17,563 nucleotides of DNA from Mobilitalea sp. (GTDB lineage: Bacteria > Bacillota_A > Clostridia > Lachnospirales > Lachnospiraceae), in assembly GCA_029974875.1 (NCBI GenBank), contig JARKQP010000694.1:1-17563 (forward strand). Direction: 5' to 3'. The stretch's first letter is position 1. Every line of letters starts with the position of its first letter. The notes under the pieces were generated by a model. The model was not told the origin of the DNA. It made no database searches and saw only the letters and a program-made list of their open reading frames with translations. A program made the translations under genes and the position numbers. Of the stretch, positions 1 to 8,007 are shown in pieces.

Positions 1-1684
1 AAGATGCGTTAACTGATTGTTCTGCCAGCTTGCTGATTTCATATGCTACTAAGGAAAAACCGCGTCCAAATTCACCTGCTTTGGAAGACTCAATTGATGC
101 ATTCAAAGACAGAAGATTTGTTTGATCCGCTATTTGGCTCATTGTTTCCAAAATCCCCGAAATCGCACTTATTTCCAGTTCAAGCTTTTCAATATCCCCT
201 ATCACATTTTTTGTGACCTCTTTTGTGTCATTTGCTTTCACACAGAGATTATCCATACTGCTCATACCATCCCGGACAAGTTCAGATGTATCACCGGCAA
301 TTTGCTCGATATTATGCGTTCTTTCATAAAGATCATTAACCTTCCCTACAAGATCATTCATCTCTATCAAGCCTGTTTCCGCATCCTCTGCCTGCTGGAC
401 AACTCCCGTCTCAATATCCTTAATTGCCTGTACAATACTCTCCGTAGCTGATACTAAAACCAATGAATTATCAGAAAGCATAACAGCCGATTTCGATACG
501 GTATCACTGCTGTTTTTCATCTGTCTGATTAAGCTTCCCATACCCTTGATTACATCATTGATACATCGGCCGAGGGTACGGAATTCATCGCGCCTCGTAA
601 TTTTCGTCATCGATGTTAAATCACCTTTTTCTACCTGATGCAGCACCCGGTTAACATCATTCAGTGTATTACTATACCCACTTGCAATGACTCCTCCGAG
701 AACAATTGCAATGAATGCGGCAAATATGATCATGCATATTGTGATGGTCTTTAATTCGTTAGCCTTTGACAGAATTTCATTTTTAGGCACGAATGTGCAA
801 ATAGCACTCCCAGATTCACCGATTTTTGTATAGGTAAATAAATACTGCTTACCCTTCAGCTCAACATACCGGCTTTCGTTTGCATCCGCACTTTCATTGG
901 CAGCTTGAAAAAAAGATTGCTCTGACAGGTTAAACCCTTGTTCTATACCTCCTGTTAAAACTTCTCTTCCATCATTTGTAACCATTCCGACAAAACTGCC
1001 CTCTGGCATATCCGCATTGCTGATTATGTCCTGTATGGATTTAGTTGACACATTAATCACCAGGCAGCCCATCGGTTGACCAATAAAATTATTAATACCT
1101 TGAAGATAACTCATAGCATAATTGGATTTTTCACTTTTCGTCTTCTGATCCAAATACGGATGCTCTCCAATCCATACTCTGCCCGCTCCTGACTCTGCAA
1201 GGCTTGCACCTTCATACTGCATAAACTCATCATAACCAAAATCATTGAATGCCGTTCCGCTTCCTGAAAAATGCTCTCCATTTTGTGTTACTATGTAAAT
1301 ATTGGAGATAAACTTTTGTGATAGTATCTCCTTTGAAACAAGAGATGTAATTTCATTCCATCTGCTTTTTTGTTCTTCAGGCTTATTCTTATAAAAATCA
1401 GAAAAGTATTTTTTTATCACTTCATTCTCTGCTAATACATCCGCTTTCTGAACCAGCGATTCCATATTATAGGCTATCAAATTTGCTTTTCCCTGAGTAA
1501 CGGAGCGTGCTGATGATTCATAACTATTGATTAATCCTTGCGAAGCAATTGCATATGAGATAATACCTAAAGCAATAATCAATATAACCGGTACAAAAAA
1601 TGCTAAAATCAATCTATTACGTGTTTTGTTCATCCCAAAATAGTTTTTTAAATTTACACCTTGAAATCCTCGCATAACCCTCAT
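1..1684 (-). CDS. Methyl-accepting chemotaxis protein, C-terminus cut by window edge
   Basis: A transmembrane chemoreceptor that would pass an extracellular signal to CheA/CheW. About 561 residues are visible and the frame is open at the left edge. The first transmembrane helix is at about residues 24-46, followed by an extracellular sensor of about 260 residues whose layout resembles a double Cache domain. The second helix is at about 310-334, a HAMP segment at about 336-388 ([14 protein letters not shown]), then the signalling coiled coil. The hairpin tip is clear near the edge: [20 protein letters not shown], then [11 protein letters not shown] and KLAEQS. The usual tip reads LNAAIEAARAGE, so this copy is slightly divergent. 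The start at 1684 has GTGGAG four bases upstream; starts at 1675 (GAGG upstream) and 1633 are also possible. It lies 126 bp downstream of the sulfatase 1/small-protein pair on the same strand, so it may be read through from them or use its own promoter. The ligand is unknown. Confidence 0.93.
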   Translation of the reverse strand, partial: MRVMRGFQGVNLKNYFGMNKTRNRLILAFFVPVILIIALGIISYAIASQGLINSYESSARSVTQGKANLIAYNMESLVQKADVLAENEVIKKYFSDFYKNKPEEQKSRWNEITSLVSKEILSQKFISNIYIVTQNGEHFSGSGTAFNDFGYDEFMQYEGASLAESGAGRVWIGEHPYLDQKTKSEKSNYAMSYLQGINNFIGQPMGCLVINVSTKSIQDIISNADMPEGSFVGMVTNDGREVLTGGIEQGFNLSEQSFFQAANESADANESRYVELKGKQYLFTYTKIGESGSAICTFVPKNEILSKANELKTITICMIIFAAFIAIVLGGVIASGYSNTLNDVNRVLHQVEKGDLTSMTKITRRDEFRTLGRCINDVIKGMGSLIRQMKNSSDTVSKSAVMLSDNSLVLVSATESIVQAIKDIETGVVQQAEDAETGLIEMNDLVGKVNDLYERTHNIEQIAGDTSELVRDGMSSMDNLCVKANDTKEVTKNVIGDIEKLELEISAISGILETMSQIADQTNLLSLNASIESSKAGEFGRGFSLVAYEISKLAEQSVNAS

Positions 1685-1703
1685 AAGTCTCCACTTCCTT
1701 TTT

Positions 1704-1709
1704 ATTATA
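1704..1709 (-). promoter_or_regulatory. Possible -10 box for the chemoreceptor gene
   Basis: A perfect TATAAT on the minus strand lies about 20 bp upstream of the chemoreceptor ATG at 1684. At 17-18 bp spacing the -35 position reads AAGGGT or TAAGGG, which is poor. If used, transcription would begin about 13 nt before 1684, which would favour the downstream starts at 1675 or 1633. Confidence 0.25.
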
Positions 1710-1810
1710 GAGAAGCAAGCATAAATACCCTTACATTTTTTCAATACTGTCCAAGTAAATTACCTTTGTCAGCACATTGCGCTTAGATATTCCTTTCATA
1801 CCTCCATATT

Positions 1811-2053
1811 TTACATATGATCAGCAGGAACCAGAAATTCTTTGATCTTATTATAGTCTTCTCCGTTATAGCATACGATTTCATAAGACTCTACCTCCGG
1901 ATTGCTAAACACCCTGGTCAATCCTATAAACTGCGTCAGCTTCGAGGCTAAATTAAGCACATCCTTTTCATCCGTAATTAGCTCCACCCTTCCCTGACAT
2001 GTTTCCAGCGCCCTAAAAAAAGCGTCGATATCTTTAATCTGCTTTACTCTCAT
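1811..2053 (-). CDS. Small conserved hypothetical protein (80 aa)
   Basis: I recognise this only as resembling a family of 70-80 residue cytoplasmic proteins seen in clostridia, sometimes mislabelled 'polyA polymerase'; its function is unknown. It has no signal peptide or membrane helix. The pattern is KQIKDIDAFFRALETCQGRV, then ELITDEKDVLNL, SKLTQFIGLTRVFSN and a C-terminal YEIVCYNGEDYNKIKEFL. This suggests a small alpha/beta fold. An excellent ribosome binding site (AAGGAGG) lies 8 nt before the ATG. It starts only 34 bp after the stop of sulfatase 1 and is very likely co-transcribed with it. The gene call is secure; a role linked to the sulfatase is only suggested by position. Confidence 0.85.
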   Translation of the reverse strand: MRVKQIKDIDAFFRALETCQGRVELITDEKDVLNLASKLTQFIGLTRVFSNPEVESYEIVCYNGEDYNKIKEFLVPADHM

Positions 2054-2087
2054 TGCTACTTCCTCCTTGATAAATTATAATTTACGC

Positions 2088-3569
2088 TTATTTGAGCCGG
2101 CTCATCATCTGCTTCACCCATGGTGTCGGCTGAAATGGTTTCTTGCTGCAAATAGGATTTTCAAGCTCCTGTATCCCCGACGGAATCCATCTTTCCTCCG
2201 GATTATCATAATCGCACTTCATCAATAGACGGAGCTGCTGCATTACCCAGTTTTCATGCAGCATCACCTCATCATAGCTCTTATATGAGTCCGCCTTCCG
2301 GCGAAGCTTTTCTGCAATCTCAGGAAACTGCGTTATCACATTATGTTCCTCATTAAGATCCTTCTCCAGGTCAAAGAGCACATCATCCTCCTGGAAGCCC
2401 GAATAGGTTAAAAACTTCCACTTATTCCAACGCACCATCCTTCCCAGGGAGGTACCACCGTTACTTAAATATGTATACAACTCACTGACTACCATCCGGT
2501 CTCCATCCCCGCTGCCTTCAAGAAGCTGAACAGAAATATTTTTTCCGTCACCGGCTAAAACCTCCGCTCCAGCCAGCCCGCAGATGGTCGGACCAATATC
2601 CAGGAGGCTGGTTGGATTATTAATCTGCTTCCCGGACGGAATTCCATCCCCCTGAATCAAGAAGGGAATATGGGCAGACGGTTCGTAAAATACCTGCTTG
2701 CCGTAATAGCCGTGCGTTCCATTCATATCGCCATGATCCGAGACATAGATAAAGATACCTTCATGCCCAGTCCGTTCCAGATATTCCTGGAATGCATGAT
2801 AAACGGTTCCGATATGTCTGTCCTGCTGCTCAACCAAACCATAGTAGGCTGCACGTGCCGCCCGGGCCACCTCAGGATCCGCCTCCTGGAATTTACCCTC
2901 CAGCGCCGGATGTCCCTCAAATTTCTCCGAAACATCCTCCAGGCTAACCTTATCGTAATAATATTCATAAAGCTCCTCCGGGGCAACATAAGGGAAATGC
3001 GGTCCATAAGTCCCTACCGTAATAAATTGCGGCCTCTCATGCTCCTGACTCAGATATTCCAATGCTTCATCTGCTACATAACGGTCATAAGCCAAGACCG
3101 GAGAATCGCCTCCACCGATATAATAGAGTGAGCTGTTCTCATCAAACCCTGTTACTTTGGACTTTTTTTCCTCTTCTCCCTTTAGCTTGGGAACATTATT
3201 GTGGTATACCGGGGTACGTTCTTTTGCAATACGCTTCGCATAGCCATGGCGCTGATCCGGGCCAACAAAATGCATCCTGCCACATAGAACCGTCTCGTAT
3301 CCGGATACAGTCAGGCTGTGAAGGAACGTAGCGCAGTCTGAGCTGATAGAATTAAAATTAAATAAGACACCATTATTGCTAGGGAGCTGCCCGGAAATCA
3401 TTGCCGCACGTGCCGGCACACACAGCGGACATGCCGTATATGCATTTGTCATCGCGGTTCCTTCCCTGGCAATGCGGTCCAGATTAGGAGTCCGTACAAT
3501 TTCATTTCCTGCGTATCCCTGAAGATGATAGGAGTGCTGATCAGACATATAGAGCAAAATATCTTTCAT
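2088..3569 (-). CDS. Type I sulfatase 1 (choline-sulfatase-like subgroup), cytoplasmic
   Basis: A formylglycine-dependent sulfatase of the alkaline phosphatase superfamily, expected to hydrolyse a sulfate ester. Numbering from the ATG at 3569, the protein is 493 residues. The catalytic motif is CVPAR at 50-54, with Cys50 the residue converted to formylglycine. Metal-site residues visible are Asp10 (SDQHS) and Asp278-His279 (SDHGD). Further active-site candidates are His191 (YGPHFPY) and Lys291. GRMHFVGPDQRHG near residue 97 resembles choline sulfatases, but Arg stands where many sulfatases have Lys (GKWH). No signal peptide is seen, so it should act in the cytoplasm on an imported substrate. 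The ATG at 3569 has AAAGGA 11 nt upstream. The ATG at 3581 (497 aa) touches that same AAAGGA and is less likely. Its promoter overlaps a copy of the shared palindrome. The substrate cannot be read from sequence. Confidence 0.93.
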   Translation of the reverse strand: MKDILLYMSDQHSYHLQGYAGNEIVRTPNLDRIAREGTAMTNAYTACPLCVPARAAMISGQLPSNNGVLFNFNSISSDCATFLHSLTVSGYETVLCGRMHFVGPDQRHGYAKRIAKERTPVYHNNVPKLKGEEEKKSKVTGFDENSSLYYIGGGDSPVLAYDRYVADEALEYLSQEHERPQFITVGTYGPHFPYVAPEELYEYYYDKVSLEDVSEKFEGHPALEGKFQEADPEVARAARAAYYGLVEQQDRHIGTVYHAFQEYLERTGHEGIFIYVSDHGDMNGTHGYYGKQVFYEPSAHIPFLIQGDGIPSGKQINNPTSLLDIGPTICGLAGAEVLAGDGKNISVQLLEGSGDGDRMVVSELYTYLSNGGTSLGRMVRWNKWKFLTYSGFQEDDVLFDLEKDLNEEHNVITQFPEIAEKLRRKADSYKSYDEVMLHENWVMQQLRLLMKCDYDNPEERWIPSGIQELENPICSKKPFQPTPWVKQMMSRLK

Positions 3570-3624
3570 GGTATTATTCATCCTTTCTAGCTTATTATCT
3601 CATTCTTATTTTTTATACATTCTT

Positions 3625-3668
3625 TAATTAATTTAATTTATTATATCATCTTTAAGTGACAATTTCAA
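3625..3668 (-). promoter_or_regulatory. Promoter and operator-like palindrome of sulfatase 1
   Basis: On the minus strand, TTGAAA (3668-3663) and TATAAT (3645-3640) are 17 bp apart, a near-consensus housekeeping promoter. The near-palindrome TAATTAATTTAATTTATTA (3625-3643 on the plus strand) overlaps the -10 box and the predicted start. Its two half-sites match except for one pair. The 22 bases at 3624-3645 recur exactly at 10480-10501 upstream of the GH3 gene, in the same orientation relative to the gene. A protein bound here would block transcription. Confidence 0.7.
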
Positions 3669-3699
3669 TATCCTAAAGCAATAAATTCTAATCTTAAAC

Positions 3700-3753
3700 T
3701 TGTAATTTCATATTTATTCTGTTATCATATTTATTAATTAATTTAATTATTAC
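3700..3753 (+). promoter_or_regulatory. Promoter and operator-like palindrome of the creatininase-family gene
   Basis: TTGTAA (3700-3705) and TATCAT (3723-3728) are spaced 17 bp. A copy of the shared palindrome lies just downstream at 3735-3753 (TAATTAATTTAATTATTAC), covering the predicted start. The first 14 bases match the sulfatase 1 and GH3 copies exactly; the right half-site is less conserved. A strong AAGGAGG follows before the ATG at 3772. Its centre is 110 bp from that of the sulfatase 1 operator in the same divergent region. Confidence 0.65.
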
Positions 3754-3771
3754 ATCTCAAGGAGGGATTAT

Positions 3772-4620
3772 ATGCATACACGTATTTTAAATAAAATGAG
3801 AAACATTGAAGTTGAAGAATATTTGGACCGTGGTAAGGATGTCATTTTTATCCCTGTCGGTACTGTAGAGCTTCATGGCGATTTGCCTTTGGATTGCGAA
3901 ACAATTTATGTTGAAGCCATTGCGGAAAAAATGGCGGAGGCCACCGACAGCCTGTCACTATCCGGCCTTCCGTTCTTCTACCCCGGCGCGACACGCATTG
4001 GGCGTGGCACAGTATATATGAGCATCGCTGAAGGTGCCGCTTACCTGAAGCAGCTGTCAGCGAGCTTGCTGAAACAAGGTTTCCGTAAGCAGATTTATCT
4101 CTCCGGTCATGGTCCTGCCTACCTGACAATCAACAGCTTTATCATGGATGCATTTCATGATACCAAGATACCCTTTGTTCATATAAGCCTGATACAAGCC
4201 ATGCAGATTGCCAGGGATAAGGGCTGGAAGGTAAGTGGTATGCCAATGCGGCAGCTTATGTACGGGGCTTATAAGCAAATGCATCAGCTGGACTATCTCT
4301 ATGTCGATCCTAATGCCGAGTATAAGGAAGATCCTTTTTTGATTCCTTCAGGCAGCTCTTTCCATTCAACCATCCAGCGGCTGAACTCCCTCGCTACCTC
4401 CCCTGGCAATGTCGGATACTTCTTTGAGCAGTTTTCAGACCATGGCGGTGGGGAAGGTTGCCGTTCTATTGCAGAGCGGGATGCTCTTGCAGCGGAGGGT
4501 GAGCAAATGATTGAAGACTTTGTCCGCTTCTTCAATCCACAGCAGGTTATCGATGACCTGACCGAGGTTGGCCGGACGACAGAGGAAAATATTCTCCCAT
4601 GTTATCCCCATCTCAACTAA
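3772..4620 (+). CDS. Divergent creatininase-family protein
   Basis: The 282-residue protein belongs by motif to the creatininase / creatinine amidohydrolase family, metal-dependent enzymes that open or cleave amide bonds. The hallmark near residue 28 reads PVGTVELHGDLPLDCET, against the usual EqHGpHLPlgTD. Glu33 and His35 are kept, one residue appears to be missing, and Glu43 sits where the metal-bridging Asp is expected. The second motif is SGHGPAY (111-117, His113) where many members have NGHGGN. A C-terminal stretch, GGGEGCRSIAERDALAAEGE, fits the family. There is no signal peptide. AAGGAGG lies 6 nt before the ATG. The gene is divergent from sulfatase 1, shares its operator-like motif and precedes the ROK gene on the same strand. 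The substrate is unknown; true creatininase activity is unlikely given the changed site and context. Confidence 0.82.
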   Translation: MHTRILNKMRNIEVEEYLDRGKDVIFIPVGTVELHGDLPLDCETIYVEAIAEKMAEATDSLSLSGLPFFYPGATRIGRGTVYMSIAEGAAYLKQLSASLLKQGFRKQIYLSGHGPAYLTINSFIMDAFHDTKIPFVHISLIQAMQIARDKGWKVSGMPMRQLMYGAYKQMHQLDYLYVDPNAEYKEDPFLIPSGSSFHSTIQRLNSLATSPGNVGYFFEQFSDHGGGEGCRSIAERDALAAEGEQMIEDFVRFFNPQQVIDDLTEVGRTTEENILPCYPHLN

Positions 4621-4644
4621 AGGAACTACAATATTTATTCCGCA

Positions 4645-4659
4645 TAAGAATACTTCTTA
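4645..4659. other. Small perfect inverted repeat after the creatininase-family gene
   Basis: TAAGAA-TAC-TTCTTA forms a 6-bp stem with a 3-nt loop 25 bp after the stop codon. There is no T-run after it, so it is a weak terminator candidate at best; it could also be a protein site. A second short hairpin, GGAAC-GGA-GTTCC, lies near 4692. Confidence 0.3.
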
Positions 4660-4744
4660 ATATTAATTCCTCCGCATCTGTCCGGACCAGGAACGGAGTT
4701 CCCCGAAAAAGCTTCAAATCGGTTTAAAAGTTTATAATAATTGC

Positions 4745-4772
4745 TTGAAATATACAATAGTTGGTTTATAAT
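4745..4772 (+). promoter_or_regulatory. Predicted promoter of the ROK regulator
   Basis: TTGAAA (4745-4750) and TATAAT (4767-4772) are spaced 16 bp. This would give a leader of about 70 nt to the preferred ATG at 4848. I see no full copy of the shared palindrome here, so autoregulation through that motif is not supported. Confidence 0.5.
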
Positions 4773-4847
4773 TAAAGATGATTTTATGTAGGCCATATTA
4801 TGCTTAGGAATGATCGATATATAATGAACAGAAAGGAAACAAAGAAC

Positions 4848-6077
4848 ATGCAAATTGCCAATGGAAATAATCTGTCAAGAGTTAAAGTTACCAACCAGTC
4901 AGCAATTCGCCAGATGATTTATCACGATGGTCCGATTTCCAGAATAGAGATATCAGAGAAGCTATCCCTTACCCTTCCTACTATCACTACTACCGTCAAT
5001 TTTCTTCTTTCCAAAGGGCTTATCAAAGAAGTGGAAAATACGAAGGCTTCCGAAAAAACCCTCGGGCGTAAGGCATCCCTGATTGATATCGCAGACGACG
5101 GCGGATACTTTTTAGGGATTGAGATACGCGGCGCATTGCGCCGTGCCTGTATCACTGATTATCGTGGGAAATTAGTAAAAACCATTGCAGATGATACCGC
5201 CTACAGTGACTATGACGAAGCAATTACTGAAACCTGCGAGCTGGTGAAAAAACTCCTGCGCACCAGTAAAATTTCCAAGGCTAAAATAGCAGGTATCGGC
5301 GTATGCCTGCCTGGACTTGTTGACCGCAACGAAGGGATACTGACTGTTCATCCAGGCTATGGATGGGAGAATAAAGATGTCAGAAGAGACGTATCCAGAC
5401 TGCTTAACTACAACGGACCTGTCTCAATAGAAAATAATGCCTGTGCAAGAGCCTATGGTTCCTACTTATTTAATCATGAACTAATGGATAATTACCCGTC
5501 CTTCGCGTATTTCTTGGTTTCAACAGGTATTGCCTGCCCTCTGATGTACACTCATCTTCGTTTTCATGAATCCATTATCGGTCAGGGCGAGGTTGGACAT
5601 ATGATCATTGACTCCAGCGGACCACTCTGCAGATGCGGAAATCATGGTTGTTTAGAGGCCTTTTCCAGCGAATACGCAATTATCTCTAATTGTGCCGATG
5701 AGCTACGCAAAGGTGGGGCCGCTATTCTTCGACAGATCTGCAGCAATGCTGATTCTCCAACGATATATGAGATTTTAAAGGCACAGTCCGAAGGCGACCA
5801 GAGTATTAATCGTATTTTAGAAAATGCGATTTTCTATTTGGGTATTGCAATTGCCAATATTGATAATTTTGTTAAACCACAATGTATCCTAATTGACAGT
5901 CATCTTTTCCAGAGCCAGAAGAATCAGGATCAACTCATGAAAGTGATTCACCAGAATCTATATACAGCTACTAATATGGATACAAAGTTCATCTTTGTTG
6001 AACCCAATGAATTCAGCGGTGCCGAGGGGGCAGCTGCCGTAGCAGTACAAAACGATCTTAAAACCTTTATAGAATAG
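4848..6077 (+). CDS. ROK-family transcriptional regulator (XylR/NagC type)
   Basis: A sugar-responsive DNA-binding repressor of the ROK family, 409 residues from the ATG at 4848. A winged helix-turn-helix spans about residues 13-70 (VTNQSAIRQMIYHDGPISR, then LTLPTITTTVNFLLSKGLI). The ROK domain follows. The zinc site is complete: His251 in GEVGHM and Cys261/Cys263/Cys268 in CRCGNHGCLE, with the same spacing as in Mlc. The ATP-binding signature of ROK kinases (DxGxT) is replaced by GIEIRGALRR, so this should be a regulator and not a kinase. GAAAGGA lies about 10 nt before 4848. Upstream ATGs at 4824 and 4800 lack well-placed binding sites. The gene follows the creatininase-family gene by 227 bp and has its own promoter candidate. 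It is the only regulator in the window, hence the prime candidate to bind the four shared palindromes. The inducer is probably a sugar or sugar derivative but is unknown. Confidence 0.93.
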   Translation: MQIANGNNLSRVKVTNQSAIRQMIYHDGPISRIEISEKLSLTLPTITTTVNFLLSKGLIKEVENTKASEKTLGRKASLIDIADDGGYFLGIEIRGALRRACITDYRGKLVKTIADDTAYSDYDEAITETCELVKKLLRTSKISKAKIAGIGVCLPGLVDRNEGILTVHPGYGWENKDVRRDVSRLLNYNGPVSIENNACARAYGSYLFNHELMDNYPSFAYFLVSTGIACPLMYTHLRFHESIIGQGEVGHMIIDSSGPLCRCGNHGCLEAFSSEYAIISNCADELRKGGAAILRQICSNADSPTIYEILKAQSEGDQSINRILENAIFYLGIAIANIDNFVKPQCILIDSHLFQSQKNQDQLMKVIHQNLYTATNMDTKFIFVEPNEFSGAEGAAAVAVQNDLKTFIE

Positions 6078-6080
6078 TAC

Positions 6081-6139
6081 AAAATGATGCGGTTTACACC
6101 ATGTCTTCCTTGAGATAGTGATGTGAACCGCGTCATTTT
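6081..6139. terminator. Long-loop bidirectional hairpin terminator candidate
   Basis: The left arm AAAATGATGCGGTTTACAC (6081-6099) pairs with GTGAACCGCGTCATTTT (6123-6139) through about 17 bp, with one bulge and one wobble, around a 23-nt loop. The A-run on one side and T-run on the other mean the transcript ends in a U-run in either direction. It begins 3 bp after the ROK stop codon and could serve both the ROK gene and the opposing GH3/sulfatase 2 operon. The loop is longer than in typical intrinsic terminators. Confidence 0.55.
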
Positions 6140-6305
6140 CATTGGTCTTTTACAGTACATTGTACCGTTCTACCTTCATTGGTCCTATACAGTACAAGTT
6201 GTACCATTCTACCTTCATTGGTCCTATGCAGTACAATTGTACCATTCTACCTTCATTGGTCCTATACAGTACAATTGTGCCATTCCATACTCATTGATCC
6301 AGTAC
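6138..6305. repeat. Tandem ~38-bp repeat array, each unit holding a GTAC palindrome
   Basis: Four units start with TTCATTGGTC at 6138, 6175, 6214 and 6252 (lengths 37, 39, 38, 39), followed by a partial unit at about 6291. Each contains a dyad: GTACATTGTAC (6155-6165), GTACAAGTTGTAC (6192-6204), GTACAATTGTAC (6231-6242) and GTACAATTGTGC (6269-6280). The length differences fall at the dyad centre and leave the arms intact. The array fills the convergent space between the ROK gene and sulfatase 2. Its role is unknown; it could be extra terminator hairpins, a protein-binding array or a variable-number repeat. The frame crossing it is not a credible gene. Confidence 0.9.
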
Positions 6306-6306
6306 T

Positions 6307-7920
6307 TTATCCATCTGCCTGCAACGTTGCCAGCTGCGCTTTGATGTAAGCCATTCCCTTTCCGTCGCGGATCATTTCCCAGGCTTTTTCTTCAAGCTGT
6401 GGCGGACAATCCTGCTTTACCATTGCCCACATCATACGATCAGTTAACCGTCTGTCGCAATCGCGTGGAACGATGTCGCAAGTCTGCTGATACCAGTCCA
6501 GTAAGCATAATCTCAGCTTAACCACCTGCTCCTCATACCCGGCATCTCCAAAGACATTCTTCTCCTCCAGGTAATCCGACTGAAGATCATAAAACTCATG
6601 CTTTCCATTCGTCCTATGAATATATTTATGGGTACGGTTTCGTATCATCGTTCCTTTACAGTGCGCATCTGCATCGAGCTGCGCTGTCTGCCTCGGCCAA
6701 TACATACTTGCCTCCGGAATCTTACCTGAGCTTCCGGCAGCCGGGTGATATTCGTCCGCCTGTGTCTCCCAAGGCATCCTGCCGCCCTCACAAAAGACAT
6801 ATTCACGCACTTCTTTGCTCCTGTCCTCCAAAACAGGACCCAGGCTCCGGCCAAAGTGATCATGGTTGGATTCCACAGTGGCATAATCCATCACCGTAGC
6901 ATAAAAATCTATTAGCTCCACCAAAGAATCCGAAACTCCTGGATCAGCCATCTCACTTCGTGGCGGTTTTATCAGCAAAGGTACCTTGGTCAGGCAATCT
7001 TCAAAGGTATTCTGGGACTTCTCCGGCAATCCGAAATCACCGGCATAATCACCGTGGTCACTAAGGAAGAATATGGCGCAATCCTCATAAATTTCAGCCT
7101 TTTTCAGAGCATCACACAGGCGCTTGAATTGGTCATCCACCTTCATGCACATACCTAAGTAACAGGCACGCAGCTCATCCCAATCCTGTTCCGTATAGGA
7201 ATCCATCCCCATAAGCCGCCTTAAATCAGCTTCTATCTGAGGCTTTCCGCTTCCGGCCAATGCCCTCCTGGGAAGCTTCTTCCGGTCGATGGCTGAAAAA
7301 TATGGTTCTTCTACCGCGTATGGAGTATGCGGATACATCAATCCCAGGAACATGCACAGTGGCCGTTCATCCACCGGATGAAGGATACGGTCAATGGCTG
7401 CATCTACAATCCCATCATCAGAAGAATAATGCCTTTTATTTTCATCCAGGGACAGCCGCCCTTCGTAATGGGAGTAATAATTTTTATCTCCGGGCTGACC
7501 GCGGAAATCTTTCTTTTCCGGCCCAGGCGGCTTCGGGCGATCTTCACCATAATAAATCTCAGTTGCATGGGCTTCCAGCAATCCGGGAATCTGCCCAGCC
7601 ACCAAATCATTGCGTGTATTCATCCAGACATAGTATCCTGCCTCCTTTAACTCAGAAAACATGCTTGGCTCATGGCTGCGCAACAGATGCTGCATCGTAC
7701 GGTGCCCATTGACATGAGGATACAGACCGGTAAAGAAGCTGCAACGGCTGGGGACACAGACCGTATTCTGGCAGAAGGCATTCCGAAACGAAACAGCTTC
7801 CGTTTTAGCAAATTCATCTAAAAACGGTGTCTGTGCAGCAGGATTTTGTCCCAGATGAGCAAGGCAGTCGGAGCGCATTTCATCCGGATTAAAAATAATG
7901 ATATGAGGTCTTTTATTCAT
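6307..7920 (-). CDS. Type I sulfatase 2, cytoplasmic
   Basis: A 537-residue formylglycine-dependent sulfatase, only distantly similar to sulfatase 1. The catalytic motif is CVPSR at 55-59 (Cys55 is the formylglycine precursor). Probable metal residues are Asp13-Glu14 (NPDEMRSD) and Asp288-His289 (SDHGDYAGDFG), with Lys301 and His198 (MYPHTPY) as other active-site candidates. The position of the common GKWH lysine reads NTRND. There is no signal peptide, so the substrate must be imported or made inside the cell. AAAGGA lies 10 nt before the ATG. The gene starts 87 bp after the GH3 stop codon on the same strand with no obvious terminator between, so the two probably form one operon under the operator at 10481-10499. 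The GH3 pairing suggests that desulfation and glycosidic cleavage act on one molecule; the substrate is unknown. Confidence 0.93.
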   Translation of the reverse strand: MNKRPHIIIFNPDEMRSDCLAHLGQNPAAQTPFLDEFAKTEAVSFRNAFCQNTVCVPSRCSFFTGLYPHVNGHRTMQHLLRSHEPSMFSELKEAGYYVWMNTRNDLVAGQIPGLLEAHATEIYYGEDRPKPPGPEKKDFRGQPGDKNYYSHYEGRLSLDENKRHYSSDDGIVDAAIDRILHPVDERPLCMFLGLMYPHTPYAVEEPYFSAIDRKKLPRRALAGSGKPQIEADLRRLMGMDSYTEQDWDELRACYLGMCMKVDDQFKRLCDALKKAEIYEDCAIFFLSDHGDYAGDFGLPEKSQNTFEDCLTKVPLLIKPPRSEMADPGVSDSLVELIDFYATVMDYATVESNHDHFGRSLGPVLEDRSKEVREYVFCEGGRMPWETQADEYHPAAGSSGKIPEASMYWPRQTAQLDADAHCKGTMIRNRTHKYIHRTNGKHEFYDLQSDYLEEKNVFGDAGYEEQVVKLRLCLLDWYQQTCDIVPRDCDRRLTDRMMWAMVKQDCPPQLEEKAWEMIRDGKGMAYIKAQLATLQADG

Positions 7921-8007
7921 AAGTCAGCATTCCTTTCTAATGCGCAGCAACTCAGGTCTTACTCTCTGATTGCCGTATAAAATTCTGTAGCCAGCCTAAT
8001 CATCCTG

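Noticed and set aside
122..451. A 109-codon plus-strand frame
   Set aside because: It lies antisense to the clearly coding signalling domain of the chemoreceptor.
1731..1799. A 22-codon minus-strand frame after the small 80-residue protein
   Set aside because: GGAGG is only one base before its ATG, too close to work well, and nothing else supports it. It could be a leader peptide but I cannot show that.
2670..3131. A 153-codon plus-strand frame
   Set aside because: It is fully antisense to sulfatase 1 and resembles no protein I know.
4800..4847. Upstream ATG starts for the ROK regulator
   Set aside because: They lack a well-spaced ribosome binding site. The start at 4848 has one and gives the usual ROK N-terminal length.
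6138..6305. The tandem repeats as a CRISPR array
   Set aside because: The units are directly adjacent with no unique spacers, and no cas gene is present.
6123..6344. A 73-codon open frame on the plus strand over the tandem repeats
   Set aside because: It merely translates the repeats and then runs into the end of sulfatase 2. The unit lengths (37-39) are not multiples of three, so successive units are read in different frames, and no ribosome binding site was seen.
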